In this document: piece by piece, positions 1 to 5,935 of the stretch | How positions within the stretch are numbered: position 1 is the stretch's first letter | Layout of the letters: each line of letters starts with the position of its first letter | Origin: JBIIJL01 sp044233795 | GTDB lineage: Bacteria > Pseudomonadota > Gammaproteobacteria > Legionellales > Legionellaceae | NCBI GenBank assembly: GCA_044233795.1 | Contig: JBIIJL010000093.1 | Coordinates: forward strand, 1-7,176 | DNA length: 7,176 nucleotides | Direction of reading: 5' to 3' | Program-made: the position numbers and the translations under genes | The notes under the pieces: generated by a model | Database searches by the model: none | What the model was told of the DNA's origin: nothing | The model's input: the letters and a program-made list of their open reading frames with translations, nothing else

Positions 1-720
1 ATACAAGTCGCTTTATGTTCTCAAAGGAGATTTACAGATTACTCCGGCCGTACCTTTCACTGTTCAGCATATGAATACGCCTATTGGGCGAAAGACACGC
101 ACATGTGCCGCATGCTAGAGCATCATATGAATGATGCCACCAAAACAACGATGTTAGAACGTATTGAGGAAATAGAACGTATCGTTTTAAAAACAGGGCA
201 ACCTATGGGGCTAAGTTATCAACAAAATGGTGCTGAACACCGTAGTGCCCATTTTAATTTTGAACCGCTTAGAAGGGCATATGAACAATACGTTAACGGC
301 TATGATGCATGGCGTGCTGCAAGTAACTGGGATGCACTTAAGGTTGCTTGGATGAATATAGGCATAGCGCAGCGTAATGTTCCAACTCATGTTGCGCAAG
401 AATATTGCCATCCTACCCGTTCGTTTGACCGGTTACCGTCCTTCAATGTCGATGAAGAAAGATTACCGAGAGTTTTAGCGGTTTACAATTGGAGTACTCG
501 TCGTGATGCGTTGTGGTTCCCACTTGGGCTGGCTGAATCAGGTGTTACATTAATGCGCTCGAATTTTCTTCGATGTGCGGGCAGGCTCGATGGGATGGGT
601 CGCCAAGCAGCGGAGTATGACTTGGCGGCTATTACCCATCTTGATCAAGTGAGACACCTCGATCTTAAGGTTTCGCGCGACCATTTAAGCCCGCCGGGGC
701 AACCTTTTTTGTCAATGTAG
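1..720 (+). CDS. C-terminal part of an ankyrin-like, possibly secreted effector protein (5' end outside window)
   Basis: The reading frame is open from the first base to TAG at 718-720, giving at least 239 residues, so the true start lies left of the window. The first ATG in frame (103) has no ribosome site and would cut through a coherent stretch, so I do not take it as the start. Residues 24-40 (YEYAYWAKDTHMCRMLE) resemble one ankyrin helix pair of the form TPLHYAAWAGD..MVRLLL, but I see no second clear repeat. A glutamate-rich helix follows (MLERIEEIERIV). The C-terminal third contains LPRVLAVYNWSTRR and DALWFPLGLAESG. From memory, this wording recurs in Legionella ankyrin-type Dot/Icm substrates; that is recollection, not a search result. 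There is no membrane segment or signal peptide in the visible part. Its last third looks more GC-rich than the genes at 1080-3087. The function is unknown. Confidence 0.72.
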   Translation: MQVALCSQRRFTDYSGRTFHCSAYEYAYWAKDTHMCRMLEHHMNDATKTTMLERIEEIERIVLKTGQPMGLSYQQNGAEHRSAHFNFEPLRRAYEQYVNGYDAWRAASNWDALKVAWMNIGIAQRNVPTHVAQEYCHPTRSFDRLPSFNVDEERLPRVLAVYNWSTRRDALWFPLGLAESGVTLMRSNFLRCAGRLDGMGRQAAEYDLAAITHLDQVRHLDLKVSRDHLSPPGQPFLSM

Positions 721-721
721 C

Positions 722-904
722 TCATGGATTACTTCTGTCGCGATAGTCGCGGCGGAGGTGTACCAACAGACCGCCACAAGCCATACCAATAACTCCTGAG
801 ATTGCAAGCGTTTTCACAATTTCACCCACTACGCGCACCAACGACGCATGTAATTCTTGATTCAGCAGAGAGAAACTCCAATACTGGCTGCCTAAAGCTA
901 TCAA
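722..904 (-). CDS. Marginal small ORF with one predicted membrane segment
   Basis: This is a 60-codon frame starting at TTG (902-904), with a weak AAGG about 9 bases upstream, and ending in TGA at 722-724, just past the stop of the convergent gene on the plus strand. Residues of roughly the second half (TLAISGVIGMACGGLLVHL) are hydrophobic and long enough for one membrane span, followed by a basic tail (RRDYRDR) that would favour a cytoplasmic C-terminus. I do not recognise a family. The non-ATG start, short length and coding-like peptides in the other two minus frames just upstream (822-1017) make this as likely to be the tail of a decayed gene as a working small protein. Confidence 0.22.
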   Translation of the reverse strand: MIALGSQYWSFSLLNQELHASLVRVVGEIVKTLAISGVIGMACGGLLVHLRRDYRDRSNP

Positions 905-1010
905 TCTCGTAAACCTTATCGACTAAAAAACATTCACAATCTTCTTCGGCCAAAACTTCATGGGCCACTTGAATCTCGTGTACTTGGCCTAATATCTATC
1001 CTTAAAATAG

Positions 1011-1039
1011 TTACCATAACGTCAAAAGGATGCTAAATT
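1011..1039 (+). promoter_or_regulatory. Candidate sigma70 promoter for the 1080-3087 gene pair
   Basis: TTACCA at 1011-1016 (four of six matches to TTGACA) and TAAATT at 1034-1039 are 17 bases apart. The -10 is preceded by TGC, an extended -10 arrangement. Transcription would start near 1046, leaving a leader of about 34 bases before the ATG at 1080. The elements are weak individually, but the spacing and the position directly before a gene with a strong ribosome site support the call. Confidence 0.4.
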
Positions 1040-1047
1040 AAACATCC
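1028..1047. promoter_or_regulatory. Near-perfect 20-bp palindrome overlapping the -10, possible operator
   Basis: GGATGCTAAATTAAACATCC matches its own reverse complement at 16 of 20 positions, with perfect 5-bp arms GGATG/CATCC around an AT-rich centre. It spans the proposed -10 element and start site, the classic place for a dimeric repressor. It has no T-run after it and an AT-rich loop, so it is not a terminator. I cannot name the regulator. Confidence 0.35.
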
Positions 1048-1065
1048 ACATCAATAATGATGCCC

Positions 1066-1074
1066 TAAGGAGAG
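1066..1074 (+). promoter_or_regulatory. Strong ribosome binding site for the 1080 gene
   Basis: TAAGGAGAG contains AAGGAG at 1067-1072, seven bases before the ATG at 1080. This fixes the start at 1080 rather than at the out-of-frame ATG at 1075. Confidence 0.8.
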
Positions 1075-1079
1075 ATGCT

Positions 1080-2213
1080 ATGGAGCGATATACAAGCGGC
1101 GAAGCCAAAATACCCTTTGCCCCCCCAAAAAAACCTAGTTTACAACGGAGCAAAGTTAAACACGATGGTGATGGTCGATTTACTGCCAGTTTAATGGAAG
1201 AAGATGAGCAGAAATTTCAACAAAATAAAGCCTTGTTGGAGAGCATGTCAGATAAACTTCGCGCGGCAGATTCTGCCTTGAACATGTTGTTAGGAAGTAA
1301 ACAAGAGATCCTATGCATTCTCCCAAGTATCGCACATCAAAAAATGGTAGCTGGCGTCACTCCAAGGGATGAATCTGAAGCAAGTGCCGATAAACCATCA
1401 ACCTCTTGTACTTTAGAAGATGATATAAACAAACTGCGCACCCAAATTCATTCACTGTTATCAACCTCTGTTGATATCAAAAATTCCCCAGTCTTTAAGC
1501 GTTTCTTAGCAAGACTCACCAAGACATTTGAACAAACAAACCAACTCATACAGGAGTCCAAGCTTTGTATCTATAATAAAGAAACTGCCATAGCAATCGC
1601 GGCGGCAGACGAAGAATTACGACATAGTAGAATTTCTGAAGCCATCTCGCTTTGCACAGACTATAAGAGCAAGAAAGATGCACTTAGCTTTCCCTCAACT
1701 ATTTTTTTCAAGCCAGCACCCACAAGACTCGGAGCCATCGAACTTATTGAATCTATCGCTCAACTCTTGCAAGATGAATTAAGCCCCCTGCGTGAAAATC
1801 TTGCCAGGTTTGCTCAACACATTTTTGATGCACCACATACCCCAACCATAGAAGAAGTTCATACAGCAGCAAAAGCACTCATAGATCATACCCAAGCTTC
1901 GGGTCTCATCATCGAAGGAGTATACCTATATGTAATGAATGACATCCAGGAAGACTATAAAAAAGGTTGGCTAATGACAGATCCCGAAAGAAGCGAGTTA
2001 TTTAAATTGCTCTCAGCATCCATTAAAAGCAACAGCGATGAAGAGTGTTTAAAACGGCTCAAAGCCTTAGAAGGATTTATGCTATCACATCCAGGGCGAG
2101 AGAAAATTCAATGTGGAATACAAAAACACTCTGAGATCTTAGCAGGTACAATCACACTGCTAAAACAGTGCACGCACCATAACGGCGATACTCAACAAAT
2201 GGCAGCTCCCTAA
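1080..2213 (+). CDS. Hypothetical helix-rich protein, 377 aa, first gene of a two-gene unit
   Basis: I do not recognise this family. The start is secured by AAGGAG seven bases upstream. The N-terminus is basic and proline-rich (IPFAPPKKPS at residues 11-20) and lacks a signal peptide. Residues about 37-80 form a charged amphipathic helix (SLMEEDEQKFQQNKALLE). Residues 93-112 are a polar serine- and acid-rich linker. Residues 113-200 are helical again and could form a coiled coil, with an alanine-rich patch (IAIAAADEEL). The segment 218-375 is mostly predicted helix, ending with a histidine- and glutamine-containing tail. There are no membrane spans and no catalytic motif I can identify. The next gene starts 13 bases after its stop and encodes another helical orphan, so the two products may form a complex. 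In a Legionella setting a secreted effector or secretion accessory protein is possible, but nothing in the sequence proves it. Confidence 0.85.
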   Translation: MERYTSGEAKIPFAPPKKPSLQRSKVKHDGDGRFTASLMEEDEQKFQQNKALLESMSDKLRAADSALNMLLGSKQEILCILPSIAHQKMVAGVTPRDESEASADKPSTSCTLEDDINKLRTQIHSLLSTSVDIKNSPVFKRFLARLTKTFEQTNQLIQESKLCIYNKETAIAIAAADEELRHSRISEAISLCTDYKSKKDALSFPSTIFFKPAPTRLGAIELIESIAQLLQDELSPLRENLARFAQHIFDAPHTPTIEEVHTAAKALIDHTQASGLIIEGVYLYVMNDIQEDYKKGWLMTDPERSELFKLLSASIKSNSDEECLKRLKALEGFMLSHPGREKIQCGIQKHSEILAGTITLLKQCTHHNGDTQQMAAP

Positions 2214-2226
2214 GAGGTCATACTGT

Positions 2227-3087
2227 ATGAATCAATTGGCTGTCGATAAGCTCAATCTTATGATGAACCAAGCCCGCGAAGCATTAGATGGCGCCACCAA
2301 TCATCTTGAAGATGCCGGACACTTGTCTACTCATCTTGCAGATTTTAGCGAAGACGACAGCATCGATAGAGCACAAATTCTACAACTCATCTTACAGTAT
2401 CGTTTGGATAGCCAAGACGCTCTTGCTAAATTGCTAAAATTTGACAACGGGCTCCTACAAATATTGGGGATTGCCAAGCACCAATCCCCTCAAATGAACC
2501 TAGAGCGCATGGAATATGCCCTTGGCAATGATGATTTACATAATATCTTGTATGCATTGAGTCAATTGGTTAGCACATTGATCAAAATTGCTCATCGCTA
2601 TCAGCGACAACTTGAAAAAGCATCACAACAACGCAAAAAACTATTGGCGCAAAAGACTCCGCCTGTATTGATTAAGCTTCGTAATTCTCTTCAAAAAACA
2701 CTCGCCCAACAAAAGCACTTTATCACGTTGATAGCCCAAATCAATTTACATATAGCCAATGATGAATGGATTAAATTACAGTCAGTTGGGCCATTATACG
2801 ACCATATTGGAGCATTAAGAGGACCTGTCTCACAATTTTTCCAAGCAATCCAAAATGGGATGACGATGGGGCGTGAAATTTATGAAACCATTAGTTCAAA
2901 TATCAAACTAAATGAAACGCTAGACCACGTGCTTAAGGAGGCAAACAACATTTTGCAACACTTACCCGATACCCCAGCACCCCAGCATTTCTTTCATCCA
3001 GCAGCGTTGCACCCCCAAGAAGATCAGTCCTTACGTCTTGAAGAACGAGCTTCAAACAAACGGCTAGGCAATTTTTTTAATCATTGA
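2227..3087 (+). CDS. Hypothetical helix-rich protein, 286 aa, with charged effector-like C-terminal tail
   Basis: I do not recognise this family. The ATG at 2227 has a GAGG ribosome site at 2214-2217, immediately after the stop of the previous gene, so the two are probably translated from one message. The protein contains no cysteine, no signal peptide and no membrane span. It is almost entirely predicted helix: residues 1-80, then 95-140 with the basic stretch HRYQRQLEKASQQRKKLL, 146-180, and 190-247. A proline- and histidine-rich linker (about 248-264) leads to the tail QSLRLEERASNKRLGNFFNH. A short acidic cluster near the C-terminus followed by polar and hydrophobic residues is reminiscent of Dot/Icm translocation signals (the E-block), which is an inference from composition. 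The stop at 3085-3087 lies inside the last codons of the convergent lldD, with no terminator between them. Confidence 0.84.
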   Translation: MNQLAVDKLNLMMNQAREALDGATNHLEDAGHLSTHLADFSEDDSIDRAQILQLILQYRLDSQDALAKLLKFDNGLLQILGIAKHQSPQMNLERMEYALGNDDLHNILYALSQLVSTLIKIAHRYQRQLEKASQQRKKLLAQKTPPVLIKLRNSLQKTLAQQKHFITLIAQINLHIANDEWIKLQSVGPLYDHIGALRGPVSQFFQAIQNGMTMGREIYETISSNIKLNETLDHVLKEANNILQHLPDTPAPQHFFHPAALHPQEDQSLRLEERASNKRLGNFFNH

Positions 3088-4214
3088 ACAAGGTTTGAAC
3101 GTTGCAACATAGCGGGTGATGAAACCCCTGTTAAAGTCATCGCAACTCGCATTTCATTAGCAATCAAATCAAGTAGATGCTCTACACCCGCTTGCCCTCG
3201 GGCAGCTAAAGCATAAGCCATGGCTCGCCCAATGAGAACAGATTTGGCACCTAAGGCGAGCATTCGCACCACATCAAGGCCCGATCGAATACCTGAATCA
3301 ACCAAAATAGGTACATCATGCCCCACCGCGTCAACAATAATGGGCAGCGCATGGGCAGTTGCTAACACGCCATCAAGTTGGCGCCCACCGTGATTAGAAA
3401 CGATAATTCCATCTGCCCCAAATTTGACAGCATCTTTGGCATCTGCTGGGTCAAGAATCCCTTTAATCATCATTGGCCCTTTCCAAAAGCTCCTGATCCA
3501 CTCGAGATCTGACCAACTGATTGTAGGATCAAAGTTTTTATTTAACCAGCCTATATAATCAACAAGGCCAATGCGCTTGCCCAAATAAGTTGAGATATTT
3601 CCTAAATCATGAGGACGACCCAACATGCCCACGCTCATGGCCCAAGCAGGCTTCATCATGCTCTGCAAAATACGCTTTTGAGAAGAAAATCTTCCAGACA
3701 TCCCTGAATGTGAATCCCGATAACGCGCCCCTGGGACTGGCATATCGACAGTGAAAACCAGGTGGGTAACACCACAAGCCTGAGCTCTTTCAAGCATGCT
3801 TTTCATAAACCCTCTATCTTTTAGCACATAAAGCTGGAACCAGATAGGCGCTGAACTTGCTTGGGTTACCTCCTCTAACGAGCATAGTGAAACCGTGGAC
3901 AGTGTGAAAGGAACTCGTTTATTCTTCGCAGCTTTTGCAGCTTGTATCTCACCTCGTCTGGCATACATACCAGCTAAACCTAAGGGGGCCAAGATGACAG
4001 GCATGGCAAGCGTTTGCCCAAAAAGCTCTGTATCAAGCGTTAATTGATCAACATTTTTTAAAATGCGCTGCCTTAAGGTCACCTCAGCTAGACACTCGAT
4101 ATTTGCTTTAAGGGTATGCTCATTATAGGAGCCTCCATCAATATAATCGAAGAGAAAACGTGGCAATTTTCGCTTTGCAGCCACCCGATAGTCAGCCACA
4201 CACGACATCATCAT
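3081..4214 (-). CDS. lldD: FMN-dependent L-lactate dehydrogenase (quinone), LldD
   Basis: It oxidises L-lactate to pyruvate with FMN and feeds electrons to the respiratory quinone pool, acting at the inner face of the cytoplasmic membrane. The alignment with E. coli LldD, from memory, is nearly gap-free from residue 1 to the end at SNLVQ; the E. coli protein carries about 19 further residues. Visible active-site and FMN residues are Y24 (DYIDGG), Y129 (QLYV), T155 and D157 (FTVDMP), R164 (PGARYRD), K251 (IKGILDP), catalytic H275 and R278 (SNHGGRQ), the phosphate-binding DSGIRSG at 306-312 and GR at 329-330. The start at 4214 gives MMM, matching MII in E. coli, and is preceded by GGAGAG at 4222-4227. 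It overlaps the upstream transporter gene by 23 bp, suggesting translational coupling. At the 3' end it overlaps the convergent gene by 7 bp. Confidence 0.96.
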   Translation of the reverse strand: MMMSCVADYRVAAKRKLPRFLFDYIDGGSYNEHTLKANIECLAEVTLRQRILKNVDQLTLDTELFGQTLAMPVILAPLGLAGMYARRGEIQAAKAAKNKRVPFTLSTVSLCSLEEVTQASSAPIWFQLYVLKDRGFMKSMLERAQACGVTHLVFTVDMPVPGARYRDSHSGMSGRFSSQKRILQSMMKPAWAMSVGMLGRPHDLGNISTYLGKRIGLVDYIGWLNKNFDPTISWSDLEWIRSFWKGPMMIKGILDPADAKDAVKFGADGIIVSNHGGRQLDGVLATAHALPIIVDAVGHDVPILVDSGIRSGLDVVRMLALGAKSVLIGRAMAYALAARGQAGVEHLLDLIANEMRVAMTLTGVSSPAMLQRSNLVQ

Positions 4215-5496
4215 GCATCAACTCTCCGCTTGTTAGAAATTTCTGATAACTTTCATTCATATTTAACAATGCTACAAAAGCAATAACGGCACAACCCATT
4301 AAATACCATGCTGGAGCGAAAACATCATGCGTACTCGCAACAAGCGTCATCGCAACCAGAGGCACTGTCCCACCAAACAATGCCAAAGAAATATTGTAAC
4401 TAATTGATATACCCATGCTGCGATGATAGGTATCAAACATTTCTGCAAGTGTTGTTGGAATCAACCCTGTCAGAGTACCCGCAGCCAATGCAAACAAAAC
4501 CTCCCCTAATAATGCCAAGTAAATATCATGTTGCGTGAGTAACCAAAAAACTGGATACACTACAGCCATCAAACTCAGCATGCCGGCACCTAATACAACC
4601 TTCCTACCAAGATAATCTGAGAGACGTCCCATGAGGATAGTTATGAGGATTTGTAAACTCAAGGCAATAGTATTAATGACCATCACCGCTCGTAAGGGCA
4701 GCCCTTCCTTTTCGACAAGAAAAGTATTGAAATAAGCAATGAGAAAATAATTAGCAATCGCCATGATCGATGTTAAACAAATACCTATAAATATTGTACG
4801 ATAACTCAAACTCGAAAGATGATGAACTAAGCTTACAGAACGCAACGTTTCGTTGGCATGCGCTTTTTCGTATAAAACAGGCTCAATAGAGCGTATCCGC
4901 ACCCATAAGCCTACAATACCAAGCACTCCTCCCACCAAAAAGGGAATGCGCCAACCAAAGCTTGCAAGGTCAGTTACATTTAAAAACCCACTAATACAAG
5001 TGGCAAAAGTAGCGCTTAAAACCATACCGAGCAAGGCACCAGCCATTGCCAGGCTTCCAGCAATTCCTCGTCGATCAACATCTGCATGCTCTATTAAAAA
5101 TACTGTTGCAGTCGTTAGCTCCCCACTTACGGCCAATCCTTGAATAAGACGTAACCCAATCAATAGCATCGGGGCTAGCCAACCAATCGATGAATAATTG
5201 GGTAAAATCCCTATCATCAAGGTAGGGCAAGACATCATGATCATTGAAATTATCAACGCCTTTTTTCGCCCACGATGATCACCTATATATCCGAAAAGAA
5301 TTGCGCCCAATGGCCTTACTAGAAACCCTAGCGCAAACACACCAAAAGTTGCTATAAGTGATAAAAATGGATCTTTATTTGGAAAAAATTGCTGCGCAAT
5401 AATTGGCACAAAATAAGCATAAATCGTAAAATCATACCATTCCATAGCATTACCAATTGCGCCTGCTAATACAACTTTTTTTTGCTTCCCAATCAT
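4192..5496 (-). CDS. MHS-family (metabolite:H+ symporter) major facilitator transporter
   Basis: This 434-residue protein is a normal-length member of the MFS metabolite:proton symporter group that includes ProP, KgtP and ShiA. Diagnostic stretches are GNAMEWYDFTIYAYF (15-29), RPLG (61-64), the MFS loop motif GYIGDHRGRKKA (69-80), RLIQGLAVSGE (116-126), GWRIPF (181-186), the second loop motif GRLSDYLGRK (290-299) and AEMFDTYHRSMGISISYN (351-368). Hydrophobic segments fit 12 membrane spans. It lacks the long C-terminal coiled coil of E. coli ProP, so osmosensing betaine transport is less likely. Its gene leads lldD and overlaps it by 23 bp, so I infer a substrate linked to lactate or another small carboxylate, with import coupled to protons; this is not proven by sequence. 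The ATG at 5496 has only a weak GGGA ribosome site, but the N-terminus has the family's usual form. It is not an LldP-type lactate permease. Confidence 0.92.
   Translation of the reverse strand: MIGKQKKVVLAGAIGNAMEWYDFTIYAYFVPIIAQQFFPNKDPFLSLIATFGVFALGFLVRPLGAILFGYIGDHRGRKKALIISMIMMSCPTLMIGILPNYSSIGWLAPMLLIGLRLIQGLAVSGELTTATVFLIEHADVDRRGIAGSLAMAGALLGMVLSATFATCISGFLNVTDLASFGWRIPFLVGGVLGIVGLWVRIRSIEPVLYEKAHANETLRSVSLVHHLSSLSYRTIFIGICLTSIMAIANYFLIAYFNTFLVEKEGLPLRAVMVINTIALSLQILITILMGRLSDYLGRKVVLGAGMLSLMAVVYPVFWLLTQHDIYLALLGEVLFALAAGTLTGLIPTTLAEMFDTYHRSMGISISYNISLALFGGTVPLVAMTLVASTHDVFAPAWYLMGCAVIAFVALLNMNESYQKFLTSGELMHDDVVCG
4222..4227 (-). promoter_or_regulatory. Ribosome binding site for lldD inside the transporter gene
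   Basis: On the minus strand GGAGAG lies seven bases before the lldD ATG (4212-4214), within the last codons of the transporter gene. It supports the MMM start and coupled translation. Confidence 0.65.
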
Positions 5497-5602
5497 AATT
5501 ATGATATCCCAATCGTCGAAAATAAGTTGGCCAAAATTCCAAACCCATCATAATGGTAATCGAGAGCTTCTTCAAATGATTAGAATTGTGCCTTAGACGA
5601 GG
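5497..5602 (-). other. Short non-coding leader with a coding-like remnant
   Basis: It contains the candidate promoter of the transporter gene. The same DNA is open on the minus strand from 5579 to TAA at 5499-5501 and reads FEEALDYHYDGFGILANLF, which looks protein-like but has no ATG and is only 26 codons. It could be the tail of a gene lost together with the GNAT gene, or chance. Confidence 0.3.
5547..5575 (-). promoter_or_regulatory. Candidate sigma70 promoter for the transporter-lldD unit
   Basis: On the minus strand TTGAAG (5570-5575, four of six to consensus) and TATGAT (5547-5552, five of six) are separated by exactly 17 bases. Transcription would begin near 5540, giving a leader of about 44 bases before the ATG at 5496. 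No clear LldR-type operator was seen nearby. Confidence 0.5.
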
Positions 5603-5927
5603 TTAATATTTGTAAATCGAGAGTTCAGACTGCGTCTCCAATCCAAGCGATGCTTCCAAATGAGCTGCCCTGGGGGTTGCTTGCAAGGTTGCATCTTCAT
5701 ACCTTCATTTAAACGCGTAATATGCAATGCCGTGCCTAGGCCTTATTTACGGTATCCTCGCAAGACAGCTCATCATGTAAATAACGACTTGCAGCCCCAA
5801 CCACTTTTTCACTATCAAGCGCTACAATATGCACAAATTTATCTCCTATTTGATAGATGGTGGTCCCCTGCACGGGCATGAAAGATTTTTTTGTTATGTA
5901 CAGAGTTAGGCTCGATAGAGTCAACAC
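5603..5927 (-). pseudogene. Decayed GNAT-family N-acetyltransferase
   Basis: The minus strand carries consecutive GNAT pieces in three frames. The first frame (TTG at 5927, ATG at 5877-5879) reads KFVHIVALDSEKVVGAAS, the usual beta2-beta3 of the fold, and ends at TAG 5736-5738. The second frame reads AVLRGYRK, then a TAA at 5743-5745, then GLGTALHITRLNE. This is the acetyl-CoA-binding motif A (R-G-Y-R-x-Q-G-L-G-T-A-L), with the expected glutamine codon CAA replaced by TAA. The third frame reads ATLQATPRAAHLEASLGLE and ends at TAA 5603-5605; it matches motif B (L.AT..A..LYE.LGF), with the tyrosine already lost. So at least two frameshifts and one nonsense change have accumulated. The substrate is unknown. 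The left boundary is clear; the true start could lie a little upstream, because a 7-base A-run (minus strand, about 5884-5890) may hide another shift. Confidence 0.72.
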
Positions 5928-5935
5928 TGATTACG

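Larger units (their letters stand above)
905..1079. other. Intergenic stretch with minus-strand coding-like debris and the leader of the next gene
   Basis: No intact gene is visible here. On the minus strand, a frame without an ATG is open from 995 down to a TGA at 822-824. It reads like protein (for example VAHEVLAEEDCECFLVDK, then PVLEFLSAESRIT). A third minus frame begins with ATG at 1015-1017 (MVTILRIDI) and stops after 19 codons. These may be pieces of one frameshifted gene running into the 722-904 frame, but I recognise no family. The right end holds the candidate promoter, the palindrome and the ribosome site for the gene at 1080. Confidence 0.4.

Noticed and set aside
24..30. AAGGAGA resembling a ribosome binding site near the left edge
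   Set aside because: It lies inside the open frame that continues from the edge, and the nearest ATG downstream (71-73) is out of frame with that gene.
211..411. Minus-strand ORF of 66 codons
   Set aside because: It is antisense to the strong plus-strand frame 1-720 and shows no recognisable protein character.
739..775. Inverted repeats CGCG/CGCG (739-751) and GGCGG/CCGCC (751-775) as a terminator after the first gene
   Set aside because: The stems are 4-5 bp, one loop is long, and no T-run follows on either strand.
1001..1010. CTTAAAATAG as a PmrA-type regulatory box
   Set aside because: Only half of the direct-repeat pattern is present, without the second arm at the right spacing.
4853..5143. 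Plus-strand ORF of 96 codons
   Set aside because: It is a shadow of the transporter gene on the opposite strand, basic and proline-rich as such shadows often are.
5660..5881. Plus-strand ORF of 73 codons
   Set aside because: It is antisense to the GNAT remnants, with no family resemblance and no ribosome site.
5736..5927. Minus-strand ORF of 63 codons as an independent small gene
   Set aside because: Its C-terminal residues are out-of-frame read-through into a shifted GNAT gene; it is better explained as the first piece of the pseudogene.
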